A stretch of 64,000 bases of DNA, taken from positions 1,014,740 through 1,078,739 of the forward strand of contig VWZL01001361.1 of the NCBI GenBank assembly GCA_013396915.1, written 5' to 3'. This stretch comes from Stercorarius parasiticus. Taxonomy: Eukaryota > Chordata > Aves > Charadriiformes > Stercorariidae. This document shows, one piece after another, positions 13,986 through 26,216 of the stretch. A program made the position numbers and the translations under genes. Positions within the stretch are counted from its first letter, which is position 1; every line of letters starts with the position of its first letter. A model generated the notes under the pieces. It searched no databases. It was not told the origin of the DNA and saw only the letters and a program-made list of their open reading frames with translations.

Positions 13986-16294
13986 CAGAACCCCCTCCAC
14001 ATATTGGAAAAAGTGATAAAATGCACCTTCTATTCACAGTGCAGGAGCTAACCTCTCTTTAATGATTAATTTGCCTTCTGACTAGTAAACCTACTTTTTA
14101 ATTTAATATAAATAAGTAGAAATGGTTACGCTGGCAGTGTTCTCAATAATCAAGTTTCAAAATAAATTACGTTCTGTTTTCAACACGCAGAAGGTTTTGA
14201 AACTTTTACTCTCTTGCTTGTTTTCCATGAGAATATAGTTTTCAAACTGAGTCAAATCTCTTCAGCTACCCACAAGTTAAAAAAGAGTGACTGTTAGAAA
14301 CTTAATAATATTCTTTTTGAAACAAAGCTATTTAAAAACATTTCATGTAGGAAAGTGTGAGCTTGGCATAGCATGGGCCTAATCCCAGCAGACTGAACCA
14401 GGGGAATGAAACAGGACAGCAGCACTTGGAAATCACAGTATGTACAAAAACTCATAATCTTGCCATTAGGGATTTCTTAAGAAAAAATACAAAGGCACTT
14501 TCATTTTAGAACGCACATTTGAGAAGTCACTCTCCTATACACAGAACGATGAAATTCTTTCCTTCCGCTCTTTGAAAGAAGTTTAAGCAGTCCATTGCAT
14601 CTTACACAACAAAGTTAAATGACCTCTCAAAGATAACTTGCATTTTCTTGTGCTCACAGTGTATTCTCAACTACATACTTCAATATGAAGCTGCATATAA
14701 ATGGCTAAAGTAGTAATGGACGTATATTATATAATTATGTGTATTATATATATTCTATTCCTAAAAGCCCCTGAATACATTTTCCTAATGAGATGATAAA
14801 AATAAAGGTAAACTTTTCTGGAATGGGTACTGTTCTATAATATATTAGATACTAATTAATTTCAGCATTGGATGTAACACCATTTACATTATGAGTGCTT
14901 ACAAGGCCTCATTTTTTTTATTTAGTTTTAGAGCTACTGAGCTCTCAAATGCCATTGCAGAGTGAGTGTAGTACAAAACCCTAAGTTTTGACCTCCAAAT
15001 CAACCATCAAAATGAAGTTTGACTTTCTCCATTGAACGAACATGGCATGCATGATTAGGAGTAAGATATTCTAACAGTACTGAAAAATCCTGATCTCCAC
15101 TGTTCTTTAAATGATCTGAGGGGTTTTTTTAAACCAACCAAATACCATTATACGGCATGCCACACTGCATCACTGTTCTCATGAAACATGCTTTATATAG
15201 ACAAGTGTTTTGTTTCTTTATTTTTAAAGTTTTTTTGTTCCACGATTTTTACCAATTTATTCCATATATATTGCTATGTCCGGAATACAACTTTTTACAG
15301 TGGAAACTGCCAACACTCAGATATTCACAAATAAGCAGAAGCCTTCAAATGGCTTTATTAAGTTTTTGTCTTCCTGTACAGTATTGGAAATGCATCACTA
15401 CAGTATTTAAATAGTAATTTAATTAAAATAAGATACCAGTGATTAAGGAAGATTATTCCTCTCCTCTGCCTACAATTCTTAAAATGCAAGGTTGGTATTT
15501 CTTCACTTGCTGCTACCGCCTGTGTGCCACTGTGAATTTCAGAAAAATTTTAATCAAATGGTTTAATTTCATGTTCTAGTCTGAAAGGTATTCAGAACGG
15601 GAATCTGATTTTTCAATTACATTGTCTGCAAAGCCATGCTTTAGTAAATAGTTCAGGAGGAGCACCTGAAAAGACAGTCTTGTGAAACAAATTTAAAATG
15701 TTGCTTAATGGAAGAAGTTGAATTTGTACTAAATTAGAAACCAGCCCTGCATGTAAAATAAGGAGTATTCTTCACCACCCAGTCTCTTGCTCAGTGCTCC
15801 AACACTCATATCACTGATAGAACACAAATGCCTAATTCTGATCTGGGGCAGGAGAGAAGAGAAAGAACAAAGGTGAATTACTGAGTTGACCTAGGCTGGC
15901 TCCTCAGAAGCTTAGTCAGAGGTTAAAATATATGTTACAGGCAAAATACATTTTTCAGGAAAACTGAGATAGTTCAGGCAGGCTAAGCAACGTTCAGGAT
16001 CAGACCAAGAGATGAGGAAGCAGGAGATTTTTCAAGTTCTTCAAGAAGCCTTCATCAACACTGTTCTTATGGGCCTGGTTGGAACTGAAATCTGACTAAG
16101 TTACTAATGGCTCTCTTAGGTGTAAAACTATTTGCACCTGTATTGGAAATTACTGTGCTGGAGGGATTCTTCCTAGACATTGTCTTGGAATCTCAAAGTA
16201 CGCATGTGAGCACATCAATGTTGTTCCTCAAATCGTTTCCTGTCGCGACGGAGGGAAGACATGGGCACTCAATATGAGTGATCCGCAAGCTTCG

Positions 16295-16300
16295 TTTATT
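16295..16300 (-). terminator. Polyadenylation signal of the solo LTR
   Basis: AATAAA on the minus strand, immediately downstream of the LTR TATA box as in compact avian LTRs. Because it lies in the same sense as the host gene, it could cause premature polyadenylation inside this intron. Confidence 0.75.
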
Positions 16301-16316
16301 CAGTCAGCAAGATCAG

Positions 16317-16324
16317 CTTTTATA
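16317..16324 (-). promoter_or_regulatory. TATA box of the solo LTR
   Basis: The minus strand reads TATAAAAG, followed about 17 nt later by AATAAA. In retroviral LTRs this is the U3 core promoter. It points in the same direction as STXBP5L transcription. Whether it is active is unknown. Confidence 0.8.
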
Positions 16325-16584
16325 CTCATTATAATTAGCTCATACATATTGCAAAAGGCAAGCTCCTTATTGGCTACATTCTTAAGGGTCAGTCATTCCC
16401 ATACTTCCTTATCTTCCTTAACCACAAGCATCCTGTTGTTGTACAATTTTGCTAACAAGGCCGCAGCGTCCTTGCTTCTCTTATCTCTCAAATACACTCT
16501 GTACGATGCTTGCTAAGCTCTTGCTCAGCCAGCTGCTGCATGTCTATGTGACCCATCTCACTCAGCCATTCCTCCACAGTTTCC

Positions 16585-17260
16585 CTGCTGATGGAACTGA
16601 GGATGAAGTCGCTCACAAGCATGCCATCATGTGCGTAGTGTTTGTCGTGTCGACTAGTGTCCTCCAGCAGTTTGCACTTTGTGTATGCATTCTGCATACT
16701 CAGGGCCAGCAACTGGCATGAACTTCACTGCCAGGTGAAGAACTGACGTTGATGTGGTCTGGCAACCCTAATGAATTGCAACAAATCAAACTCCGTTCCT
16801 TCTGTCCTTCGCAACCTGATCAGTTGGTGATGTAGTCGTACCCAGTAGGACCTTCACTGGGCAGCAACTTGAATCACTTGACTCAGCAGCCAAGTGCTCT
16901 TTCTGTTTCTGCTAAATTTCTGAAGGATGAAGTCTTGGCCTATCTTCAGCAGAGGAATCTGGTCGTTGCTTTTACAAACACAGATATCACGGGACTCTAC
17001 AGAGTACAGCACACTTCCATTTCAGAGCTTGTGCGCCATGAACTTTAAACAGAACAAAGGCAAGACTGGATGTAGAAGGATCCTGCCTGGCAAATCCCTA
17101 ACTATGCAGATTAATCAGCTGTGTTCAATAGGAAAGAAATGTTAGCCAGTGCAAAGGCTGATGCAGCTGCGAGGTTGTGCTGACAAGCACAGGGTAGTTC
17201 TGCTCCCAAGTTCTTGGAGGTTGCAATTCTGAGGTCATTTACTCCAGATGATTAAACTGG
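16585..17260. other. Unidentified block flanking the solo LTR, possible decayed coding sequence
   Basis: This region has higher G+C than the surrounding intron. A plus-strand frame from about 16912 gives a protein-like stretch including KFLKDEVLAYLQQRNLVVAF and GLYRVQHTSISELV, but upstream frames carry stops. The pre-insertion sequence can be inferred to run from 16234 into 16579 because the LTR is flanked by a 6-bp direct repeat. I cannot name a parent gene. It could be a decayed processed pseudogene, an old repeat, or chance. Confidence 0.25.
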
Positions 17261-18944
17261 ATTTTGCCCAGTATTAGAGCAGGTACGCCAAAGCAAGATT
17301 ATTTTAATTGTGCATTAATTTTTTAAAAATAATTAATATCAGTCACAGTAGAAGTAACTTATATTTTAAAAAGCAGTTAATTCTAATAATAGTTACTGCC
17401 TACCAAATTGCACCTGATTTCACATTTTCAAGATCCAAATATAGCTTGGAAAACAACATGGAAGGGCTAAAATAGGAAACATTCATAAATGTGTCATGTT
17501 CTCCCTATTAAATGATCTCCAAAACAGAAAAGCAGAACAAAGTTTGGAGCAAATTATCTTATCTAGAAGAGATATTTTTGATCAATAGCAGAATGAAAAA
17601 TTGAAGTTAACTGCAGAAGTAGTAAGGTGCTATAGGAGTCACTCATCATTACAAAAATAAGCATATGCACATATGTGATCTCTTAGTTTCCATTAAAAAG
17701 AAGAAGAGAATTTGTAGCCCATTTCTGGAGAGAAGACTGAAAAGATGAATCCCAGTGAGCCACACAATAAATAGTCTAATTACAGTGAGTTATCAACTGT
17801 TTTAATTTAAAGCCCCTATCATGAGTTTCTGAGGTGCAGCTCTAGAGTTTGAGCTCCTAGTGTTATACCAATATTATTATAGCCTATTTCACTTCGATAT
17901 TCCCATGTTTACAGAATTTGGGTTGCAAATACTACAAGGAAATACGTATTTCACAACAGCTATTTTGTTTTAGTTCTTGATGTGTCAGGGAAACACCTTT
18001 ATTAGTTTCAGCTTTTTGTAAGTTACTGATTAGTGGCCTCCATTCAAGGTTAACACGTCCTGTTGTAACGCAGTAAAATATGTGAAATAACAACAGAGGA
18101 TTTGAATAGCATATTTGTGGAAATTTGTTACCATAACCTACGGAAAAAAAAAGAAGTATCTATCAATACTTACCAAACTACAATGAAAAGTGATATGCAA
18201 ACCACAAGCAAAATGAGTGTATCACAGCTACAACTCCTTATTTTCCACCACATTTAAAAGTCAGCTACTACAAAACAGCTCTAAGCAATGATCTTTAAGA
18301 CAGTGAACTCACATTAAAGAGATCAATGCAGATTAGGCTCTTGCAGAAAAAGTCTCTAGGAATTAGATGAACTCCACCTTCTGAAGGACTATGGGTAAAA
18401 TGGGAAACATTTATAAATTTTTAAATGGCCAAGATTTCACTGCTGGGTCAAAGTGGTTGATAAGTGAACATTTTTATTTGAGGTTACACTTCCATTGCAA
18501 ATTGCATAACTTAGGCACTGCTGGGTTCTAATGGTTAAAATTTACCATCTCCATATTGCTGTTTTGCAAATAATTTCTCTACATGCACATATGCATTATA
18601 TACACATAAAATTAGAAGAACTCCCTACTGAAAAAAGAAAGAAAGCCTTTTAAGGAAACAGAGAAACAAGCCTCTAATAGGACGATATAGGAATATACCT
18701 GCACGATGTTGTTAATTCAAATGCTTTCACGCTCTTCACCTCAAGATGCACCACGTACATTTAATTTTTCTTTCAGTAAACAGACCTAGGATTTTATTGT
18801 GGTATGTAATAAGCACGTCTCCGGTAATTTCTTCTCTTTGGAACTGTAACTGTGCACTTCACTTCTTAGGGATTAATGAAACACAGTGATGCATGACATG
18901 AATGGCTTATACAGACTGCAGGAAGAGAAGCCAATCACCTTTAC

Positions 18945-19010
18945 CTGAAGTGGGAGACTTGCAACGCTCTAGCTCCAGGGAAACTGGACTGTCACTGAGT
19001 TCAGTCAGGC
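18945..19010 (-). CDS. STXBP5L: STXBP5L cassette-type exon, 66 bp (window exon 13)
   Basis: This exon enters and leaves in phase 1 (22 residues). The acceptor is gttttttcag before GCCTGACTGAAC, and the donor is ACTTCAG|gtaaag. With the previous exon it encodes SLTELSDSPVSLELERCK then SPTS, with a following codon completed downstream. LELERCKSPTS (or .EDRCKSPTS in tomosyn-1) is the conserved core of the hypervariable linker and a likely phosphorylation segment, judging by the SP motifs. Joined straight to window exon 11 it also stays in frame. Confidence 0.94.
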
Positions 19011-21041
19011 CTGAAAAAACGGAGTTAAAAAGTTAAGTTACAATCTAACAGGGCATGCTTCAACTTTCTTGGTTGATAATATTCTGCACTTTAAAGTCAA
19101 TTTGGAGAAAGGAATGGTGTGAAATGCGAGGGAAATATCTATTTCAGATAACTGCAGTTATCAGGCTGTCACTGCAGAAATCTAGGTCTGGCTTAAAAAT
19201 CACACCTCTCGTTAACTCAAATTTGTTTTCCGAGTGCCTCAGGGTAGAGAAAGAGTGACTGTACCTAATGAAAGAAAATAAGTAAATATAGTTTAAAATT
19301 TAAATGTCTGTGATTCGAATCAAACTCATTCATCCCTGTCAAACTGATGTGGAAACAACTCAATGCTTTCAACTGCTGCAGAATGCAGGGAGGAAACCTT
19401 AAAACAGGGGAAGAAGGAGAGGGAGAAGAAGACAGTAGAGTCTTCTGTCTCTATTGAGACGGGAGAGAGTGAATACAAAAATATCACCACTACTATGCAG
19501 CATTAGGAACTTTTATATGAATTCACACAAGATAGCTCATTTTAAAAGGACACAGAGGCAATGACAATGCTGTCTGAATATAACACAAGATAACATATAT
19601 TGTTTACAAGTATTCGTGAGGAACTCATTTGTAGCAGTGTACCAGGGAAAATAGCAACAAGTAAAGTAATCTTAGTTTATACTCCTTAAGTTTGGGCTTG
19701 TTTCTGTAATCAAACTAAGACCCATCTTTGGCACAGGCTGCACGTACAAGTTTAAACATGCTTTTTGGCATGCTAGGGAGAGAAAGTCTGAGCTCATGCT
19801 ACCATTTCCATGGGCTAACTGTGAACCGGGCATGGCCATACCTATGCAAATGTGTCCTTCATATATATCCCACGGTGCCCTACGGCCTATATGAAGTGTT
19901 TCACACTTGTTACAAGGAGCTTTGACTCTTCATGCCGTAGACTCCTTGGGACTGGCAGACAGCCCAGCACCAGACATCGATCTGCTAGCTATAGGGACTC
20001 ACAGCACTCGGGTCATACAGCCTAGTGAACATCAGCCCACATTCAGATGTGCATCACTGTTCTACTGATACTGTCTTTACGCACACTCCACATACGTTCT
20101 ATCCTGGAAGCCAAACATCCTGCCATGACCTTTTAGTCTGCTTTAATCTGGCACCATGCCTCCAGCAACATGACATGTTTTAATTTTTATGGCTTCTGTA
20201 CTCTCAGGTTCAGAGACCCTCATCGCTAAAATTCATACAGACTCTTTGTTTTAAAAAAATTCTGCTACCGTTTGATCACCAGTGCTGTTCTCTTTCTATT
20301 AAAAACAGTAGGATCTTGATGTAGGTACTGATATTTTTATTACAATGGAATTCTGAACTGTTCCAAGGAACAGGGAGAATCCAGAGCCCCAAAAAGCAGA
20401 ATAAAAAGCTCCTACCACTAATGAATCTGCCTAAGTGCTAGAACAATTTTAAGAGCACTTTGGAAAAACAGTAGTATTGATTGGCTTTCTTACGTCAGTA
20501 GTAATGAAATATTTGCTCCTGACTTTTAAACAGCAAAAGATCACAACCTAGATATTAATGTTGAAAACCAAAGACTTTTTTATTTTGGAAAATGTACTTG
20601 AATCTTTCTTTGATTCAACTTAGAATCTGTGAGAGAATTTTTTATTCCAATCAATTGTGAGTCCAGCCACTTTTGATGTTATGATAGAATTCAGCAACTG
20701 TAACCATTTAGAGACCCCCTCTATGTATAGCTTTCTTACAGCAAATCTTGTTTCTATCTCACTCTGGGGTTTCTGTATGTACCTAGAGATTAGGGACGTA
20801 ACTGATTTTTGCTGTAGAACTGTCTGTAAGGTACAGTGGGAGCGAGTTTGGCACGTTTGCATAGCATCAGAGGCCTTGGATTAATAAAATGATGTATAAA
20901 CTGTTTCTTTTGCAAATGTAGTATTGAGGATATTAAAATTTTAACACTATGGTTATGATGTTGTGATTAATGAAGTTCTTCTAAACCTTGTATAGTTACT
21001 ATTGATGATAGTTACAACGTCACACGCCAGGTCAGATTTTC

Positions 21042-21270
21042 ATAGAATCATAGAATTGTTACGGTTGGAAGGGACCTTAAAGATCATCGAGTTCCAACCC
21101 CCCTGCCATGGGCAGGGACACCTCCCACTAGACCAGGCTGCTCAAAGCCCCATCCAACCTGGCCTCGAACACTTCCAGGGATGGGGCTTCCACCACCTCT
21201 CTGTGCAACCTGTTGAAGTGTCTCACCACCCTCATGGTGAAGAACTTCTTCCTAACGTCCAGTCCGATTT
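21042..21270 (-). repeat. CR1 LINE 3' end, 5'-truncated, minus orientation
   Basis: The plus strand starts 'catagaatcatagaattg' and continues 'gttggaagggacc' and 'agatcatcgagttcc', the reverse complement of the CR1 3' end. It then covers 'ctcaccaccctcatggtgaagaac' before breaking off near 'cgtccagtcc'. It is about 230 bp and well preserved. An ORF read from it (21002-21319) is repeat-derived. Confidence 0.93.
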
Positions 21271-23939
21271 TGCTTCTAAACAGAGGGTTTCTTTTTTTTT
21301 GGTGAGTTCACAGAAATAATACTACAGCTCGATATAAACTATGGTGCCACTGACTTAAGTAGGAAATGCACCAAATCGCACCACTGTTCTGAAAACCCAA
21401 GAGCAACCACTGTGAGAATACCACAAGACCTTTATGTTTGGCAATAGTTTTACAACTTAAAACAGTAAAGACACATTTCATGTTATGGTATTTAAAAGTG
21501 GTGAACACGTGAACTTCTCTACAAATCTAGACTTGTTGTCAAGCCACTATCACCTCTAACAACGACCATCAACAGATGCTTTAAAAAAAAATAAAATGCA
21601 ATAAGTCCCCATGTTAAGCATCAGTGGTACTATGTGCCCTGCACAAGGGCATTGTCTTAATCTGAGACACTTAGATTTGCTTAAGCACTGCTACTTGCAG
21701 ATCTTCTCCCACCATAAATCTTTTCTGCTTAGAAATATTATAATGAGTTCTTCTCATTATCCATCTATGTATCCAAAGTCTCTTTTAATCTTGCTAAATT
21801 CTAAATCCCAAAGATGTTATATGGCAATAAACTGCACCATCACCATTCTCTGAAAGGAACAGACATACTTGTCATTTTTTATGCGTTAGCTTTGATTCCA
21901 CTAAATGTTGTCTTTTATTTCCCTTTGAGATAAGAAAGAGCTCTCAAGCTTTTCTTTTTACTACTGCTTATTTTCTACTGTCATTTCCTTTTTAAGGAAA
22001 CCAAGCTAAATCTTTTCAATAATTTATCATGTATAAGCATTTCCATGCAACTCAGCTTCCCTTGAATGTTCGAGAGACTATAACAGCTACTGAAGTTGGA
22101 TTACAAAAATATTTTCACTTTTCATTTTGAAGTTCTGTAGATCCAATCTGTGTCCCAAGATATTTTAGCTATTTTTAGACAAAAAAAAACAACCAAAACC
22201 CACACCAGCAAATTTTGAGTCCAGGTAGAGCAAGAACAACATAGCAGCAAAACTAAAGGCAAATAATGGAGTTTTGCAATGTAAACAACCACCTGTGAGA
22301 AGATGTACCCATTGACATTATAAAGAAATTGTCTTTGGTTTGAACAAATTATAAACATGTGAAAAGAGTGCAAGATGTAAAGAAGGCATTAAAGCACTTT
22401 TAAAGACATGTCCCATGGATACTTTTCAAAGTTTACTGTGATTCCCATTTCCTCTTTACTAAAGGATCAAAAAACGTATTGTCTAGTATGGAGTAACAAC
22501 TTTTATGAACTCATAATTTAATTTAAAATGATTTTTGAAATTTTAAATTTCTTGCTCTATGATTAAATGATTCAGATCGATCATTTACTTAAAAGCACTG
22601 AAAGCCAGCACATCTTTGCTTATAAATAAATGAATAATAAATACATTTTCATAAATATTCACAAGGCAATAAGTAAGCCCAGTGTCATCTTAATCCACCA
22701 TCTTCAGACTGAACTACCATGCTATGTTTTCTTTATGTTTAAATAGGATGCATTCTTTGGAAATGACAGTTAGTTCAGAATATAGCTGTTGACTTAAAAC
22801 TCAACCTATATTAGCTTCTACTGTGTTGTCAGGTGTGATTTAAAGTGTCAATTACTGATATGTAATGACTCATAACACAGTTTTCTGTGTCCTCCTGTCA
22901 GACCAACATTACTTTTGCTCACATCCTCTCAAGGGACTGGCCTGAAGGAGGAAGGAGGAGTTCTCACTGAAAAGTCTTCATTCTGAAAATTATTCTTCAA
23001 TGGATCAACATCCTTTGAACTTGCTGACTTTTGGATGCTTCATAAAGACTATTTATTTTCTTAGTTTACCAACAGATGGTATGAATTTCTAGTAGGAGAT
23101 GCAAATTGCTTTTACAAGTTGGTATTTTTATTTTCGGCTTCAAACACTATCTCTCTAGATGCAGTAAATGTACTTGTTTTAATATTTGAGTATGTTATCT
23201 ACCACTAGGCAATAACACGTACAACTTGATTTCAATTGAAGAAAAAAAAAAAAAGAAAATAAAAAAACATCACCAGAGTTCTGCACCACTGCAGAGAGAG
23301 TTTATTTTATTTGGCTTGGCGCATAGTCTTGCTACAAAGGAAGGTGGCTGCCAGCAGATGTTATAGCAAATGGAATGGGTCATCAACACCAGAAAGCTAC
23401 CTCCAGCTCTGCACTTACCCTCATCTTAACCTCTTATTTTCCTCAAATTACTTCCCCTGACAGGACAACTATGTTTCAGCCTCTCTCATTACCTATGCCT
23501 AGAACTGATTACATTTCTCCGTCTAATTTCTTCCCTTCCTGCTTCTCTCTTCCCACTTTCAGCTCCCAAACCAGAGAATGTGCTGTCTTAATGCTCTAAG
23601 TCCATTCTAGATGCTTTTGAGTCCAGCTTACACATGCATACATTACTCTTATCAAGCTCTCTATAGATTTATTAGCTAAATTTCAAAACAATTACTCCAC
23701 CACTGTGCTTTGCATATTGTTGATTATGTCTTTCCTTTGGAAAGCCTCTCTTCTCCAACACTTTGCTGCTTCTCCCTGTTTGATGGGTTTTTTTTTTTTC
23801 CTTTTCCTCTTCAGTTGCAAGGCACCCCAGACTGAAACAAACACTTCCTTCATCTCTCTGTCCCAGTATTTGAGGGGATTCTCTCCTGTAAACAGGGCAA
23901 TAAATATCTTTTTTACCTTAATGATTCATAAATACACAT

Positions 23940-23972
23940 CTCTAACTTGGATTCCCTCCATCCAAGTTAGAG
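23940..23972. other. Perfect inverted repeat, 13-bp stem, 7-nt loop
   Basis: The sequence CTCTAACTTGGAT, then tccctcc, then ATCCAAGTTAGAG pairs over 13 bases without mismatch. The stem is not extended by the next base pair (T/T). It is too short for a microRNA precursor by itself. It sits in a C/T-rich intronic block. Confidence 0.85.
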
Positions 23973-26144
23973 TAGTAATCCTGCCTTTCTAAAATTTACT
24001 CACAAGCCTCCAGACGTGAAGTTAACGTTGCCAAGATGAACTCCATTTTTTTGTGCTAAAATCTTCTCTTTGCTACTTCAACACAGCCAACAGCACCGCT
24101 GTCTTCCCTGATACTCTAATCCGTAATATTGGTTTGATCCTTGGAACATTACACTTTAACTCTCAGATTCAGGCTGGATCCTAGACTAGACTGCTTCTTC
24201 CTGCAAATAACCTCCAAAATGACCAACAAAAGTCTAAGTGTCTTGGTCATTGATAATCTCTTGTTTGGCTTCGATGCCTGCAAGTCTTATTCTCTCAAAC
24301 TGACCCTCATGAAATTATCTTCCTGGTTCATTACTTAATTGAATCATCTCCTGATATGTCTTCCCATTAACTTCCATTTTCATTTATATAACCTTCAAAA
24401 CTTTAGACCTAATGCTTATGTTATCACATGCCTGCTCCTGCTCTTGCCTTAATAATATCAGCTTCAACTGCACAATTTCCAAAAATAATTTATTTTTCTT
24501 TTCCCATAATCATCCCTTACAAGAAGGGATAAACTTGTAAGCAAAATCCTAAATCCATTCTCAGTACCCCTCTTAAAACTCATAGATAAGTCATACAACA
24601 AAACATAACTTGAGAATGACTTCGCAAGATATTTTACAGTCTATGACACAGTCTTGCCCTGTTCCTTATCTTAGTGCCCGGTGCATCTTTCAGTACATCA
24701 TACAGTACCTACTCCTGTATAAGTATTGAACGGCAAAAGCAATAACCAAATAATTTTTGAGGAAAGAAATGAAGCTGTTAATACGGTCTTACACAAGAGT
24801 CAGACTCATAATCTTCAGTTATGAAGATTTTGCGGACCATTCCGATTTGGGGGTTGAAGATGGAAACAAGGTAATACATTTTCAGCTATGGGAAACTCCA
24901 TGGTCTGTGGTTGTAATTTTGAATGAAAATGTTGGTCATTTTTGGTCTTAGAATTTATTAATTTTTTAGCGGGGGAAACCCCACAAACCTTTGACTGCTG
25001 TCTGTCCCTGAGGTTCTCTGTTACAGACTTGAAACTAGCAAGACCAGGCTAATAAATTTTAAGACATTATACACCAAACCTTTTTATGGACTGCTGGATT
25101 TGTACCTGGACTAATCTTTTAACTAAACAGGCCATCTTTCATGAAGTATTATGAGATAAAATCATAGAAATCAGTTGTCGAGTAATCACTCTAGAGAGAC
25201 AGAACAGAATTTCTTGTGTGAGTGTACAAATGTATTTCAATAGCTACACAACTCCATATTTATTTGAGATGATAAAACAACTGCCACCCCTTTATCTTGC
25301 CTATACTGAATATTTAATGTAAAATTGCGTACCCAGTTGTTCTGTGAAAACTACTTTAAAAAGAGATGAATAAGAGGCATCCTGGAGACCTAATTACATA
25401 TAAGCACTGCAGTTAATTAAGATACATACAGCTCATCTGTTGAACAGTCATTTTTGCAAAATTAATTACAGCTTTGTTCATCGCATCCTGCAGTGATGAA
25501 TGCTAATATTTAAATTGAGTATCACTATAATTCAAAATTTAAAGATATTAAAAACATTAATTTTCATAGTTCTCTTTGATGTATGTATTTTTATACCCAC
25601 TTTACATTCCCCATTAAAGATCAGAGGCATGGGATGGTTCCCCAAAGCCAAATATTCAAGTACCAAGCCAAGATTAAAATTTTAAATTTCACAGCACCCA
25701 ATCCAATCCGTACTCTTTTAAACCACATTGCTCTTCTGAAAACATGGAAGAATTAATCAATAGCTACAGCCAGGCAGTGCCACTGCAAAACAAGAAATGC
25801 TTCATATAAGTATATGTACACTGAAATGAATATAAAACCAAAGAAAGATACTGTCATCGAGAACATAACATTGCTGAAAAATCATTTCTAAGGCCCAGTC
25901 TGCCCCATATAAGTCACTGAGGTTCTCTCATTGACTCTTTTGGAAGACAAAACCAGATTTCAAATATCTGTATAATAAAGATAATTTTCAAAATTAAGCA
26001 TGGTTGACATCACAAAAGGTAGTAAGTTTGCATGCATGCTGAATGTGTTTAAAAAAAACACATTACAAAGCACAAACACATAGGTTTAAGTCAGGCATAG
26101 TCCAATTACGATAAAGCTACTTGCCTAACCTTTATAGAACTTAC

Positions 26145-26216
26145 TCTGATAGGAAGTACGGATCCGTTTCGTTAAATCTGGATAAAAGTTAGACAGGCCA
26201 CGCATGCAAAAGTTGT
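26145..26216 (-). CDS. STXBP5L: STXBP5L cassette exon, 72 bp (window exon 12)
   Basis: This exon enters and leaves in phase 1, so inclusion or skipping keeps the frame (24 residues). It encodes DNFCMRGLSNFYPDLTKRI then RTSYQ, with a Ser completed downstream. The donor is TCAGA|gtaagt, but the acceptor is weak: 'catgttccaaag' has a poor pyrimidine tract. Family knowledge: tomosyn-2 has several splice forms differing in this linker, and a 24-residue insert distinguishes the longest. The peptide is specific to tomosyn-2 and is the best single proof of paralogue identity. I infer it is alternatively spliced. Confidence 0.92.

Larger units (their letters stand above)
16241..16578 (-). mobile_element. 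Solo LTR, 338 bp, alpharetrovirus-like layout, minus orientation
   Basis: The element starts TGTCGCGACGG and ends CCTCCACA on the plus strand, giving the canonical TG...CA termini. It is flanked by perfect 6-bp direct repeats GTTTCC at 16235-16240 and 16579-16584. On the minus strand it has a TATA box (TATAAAAG) and, just downstream, AATAAACG. This compact layout, the LTR size and the 6-bp target duplication fit avian alpharetrovirus-type elements. No internal region is present, so it arose by LTR-LTR recombination. The exact flanking duplication implies a fairly recent insertion. Confidence 0.92.
10285..18944 (-). other. Intronic region between window exons 13 and 14
   Basis: About 8.7 kb. 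It holds a solo LTR (16241-16578), an unidentified block around it (about 16090-17260) and a GC-rich block (about 13400-13985). The rest is AT-rich intron. In mammals a further Ser-rich linker segment (starting DHVNG-like) follows the CKSPTS exon. I did not find a convincing counterpart here, so an unrecognised exon could still be present. Confidence 0.6.
19011..26144 (-). other. Intron between window exons 12 and 13
   Basis: About 7.1 kb. It contains one minus-oriented CR1 end (21042-21270) and a pyrimidine-rich plus-strand block at about 23380-24700. A perfect 13-bp-stem hairpin lies within that block (23940-23972). Otherwise it is AT-rich intron. The stretch 19700-20250 is less AT-rich, with no recognised family. 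Confidence 0.65.

Noticed and set aside
16488..16712. 74-codon minus-strand open frame
   Set aside because: It crosses the LTR boundary and the target duplication, so it mixes flank and LTR sequence. It is not a gene.
16700..16758. Minus-strand stretch after 'ttgccag' reading D-H-I-N..., resembling the missing DHVNG-type linker exon
   Set aside because: The resemblance is four residues. There is no pyrimidine tract and no convincing donor before a stop codon about 20 codons on. Treated as coincidence.
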